Part shown: positions 63,644 to 64,000 of the stretch, one piece after another
How the letters are laid out: every line of letters begins with the position of its first letter
Position numbering within the stretch: the first letter of the stretch is position 1
Origin: Lucinisca nassula
Lineage: Eukaryota > Mollusca > Bivalvia > Lucinida > Lucinidae
Length of the DNA stretch: 64,000 nucleotides
Assembly (NCBI GenBank): GCA_963580285.1
Contig: OY757023.1
Location: forward strand, 85,399,108-85,463,107
Reading direction: 5' to 3'
The notes under the pieces: generated by a model
The model's database searches: none
Told to the model about the DNA's origin: nothing
Seen by the model: the letters and a program-made list of their open reading frames with translations, nothing else
Made by a program: the position numbers and the translations under genes

Positions 63644-63884
63644 GGTATTTAGAGTTTTATCCTAACGTACGTCGCTGGCATTGCCAGTGTTCGGCTTATC
63701 CTGCGTCTAAACGAATACTAGTTGATGAGATGGTGCTTATAAAAAAATGCAGGCTTTGTTAGATCTTATTTTCATATCTTTTGATCTTTTGGTTGTGACG
63801 TGACGCGCCGGGAAAATCATTATAGCGCATGCGTGCTCACAGAGCGTGTAAGTTTTTTCGTGAACTTGAGACAGAGAGTGAAAA

Positions 63885-63916
63885 AAAAAACAAAACAAAA
63901 AAAAAAAAAAAAAAAC
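63885..63916. repeat. Poly-A tract
   Basis: A-rich run with a few C, at aaaaaaaaaacaaaac; no element tail recognised before it. Confidence 0.8.
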
Positions 63917-64000
63917 AGAAAAATATTATTCATTGTGCGAGGTAAGATTTATTATTATCATTATTACTGCATGTATTTTCATAATAGCATGTGTTATTAC

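Noticed and set aside
63362..63652. 96-codon frame beginning MLLLLLQ
   Set aside because: Starts in a GTT/GCT microsatellite and crosses a family J palindrome; chance frame.

Overview
This looks like nuclear DNA from a bivalve mollusc, probably a heterodont clam or relative. That is an inference from repeat content: tRNA-headed and other SINEs ending in a GACGTTAAAC-type tail, nonautonomous Helitron-like elements starting TTTTAGCTCACC and ending in a GGCC hairpin plus CTCTTG, many palindromic MITEs, and a Naiad-type Penelope-like element. I see no complete host protein gene, no rRNA and no functional tRNA gene. Most of the window is layered transposable elements, with a few AT-rich unique stretches that could be intronic or intergenic.

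Layout. 1-9 kb: SINE and MITE pieces around three tandem-cored elements (1290-3398, 5162-6750, 6932-8470). 9-16 kb: palindromic MITEs, SINEs with clear target-site duplications, and a 1.7-kb tandem-cored element (13189-14928) inside a pogo-like MITE. 16-22 kb: more MITEs, two further tandem elements, and a possible terminal exon near 21.8 kb. 22.1-23.0 kb: two promoter-like clusters (CRE plus TATA) flanking large hairpins. 23-38 kb: a dense mosaic, including a four-layer nest at 32.9-33.8 kb. 39-40.7 kb: AT-rich and nearly repeat-free. 40.7-44.6 kb: a LINE on the minus strand with one intact 1116-codon ORF. 45.7-47.4 kb: unique AT-rich DNA. 48.8-50.05 kb: a dead mariner element broken by two SINEs. 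50.2-51.2 kb: a near-perfect long inverted repeat. 53.5-59.6 kb: a Naiad Penelope-like element on the minus strand plus a detached copy of its tail. 60-64 kb: MITEs, a ~155-bp tandem array and CCCAG-ended palindromes.

The two best systems are retroelements. (1) The LINE protein carries a textbook 2A-like ribosome-skipping motif (DxExNPGP) at residues 46-53, ahead of its endonuclease. (2) The Naiad element has permuted order (GIY-YIG endonuclease, CxC linker, reverse transcriptase). Its reading frame is interrupted by four UGA codons and no accepted UAA or UAG, apart from one apparent 1-nt frameshift. At least two UGAs lie where cysteine would be expected, which fits the selenocysteine-encoding Naiads I recall being reported from clams. 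No SECIS element could be recognised by eye, and this copy has lost about 300 bp of its 3' tail.

The LINE or its relatives are the plausible source of the machinery moving the SINEs. Two SINE families with unrelated heads share a 3' tail, as expected if one LINE reverse transcriptase recognises both. The order of nesting gives a partial relative chronology.
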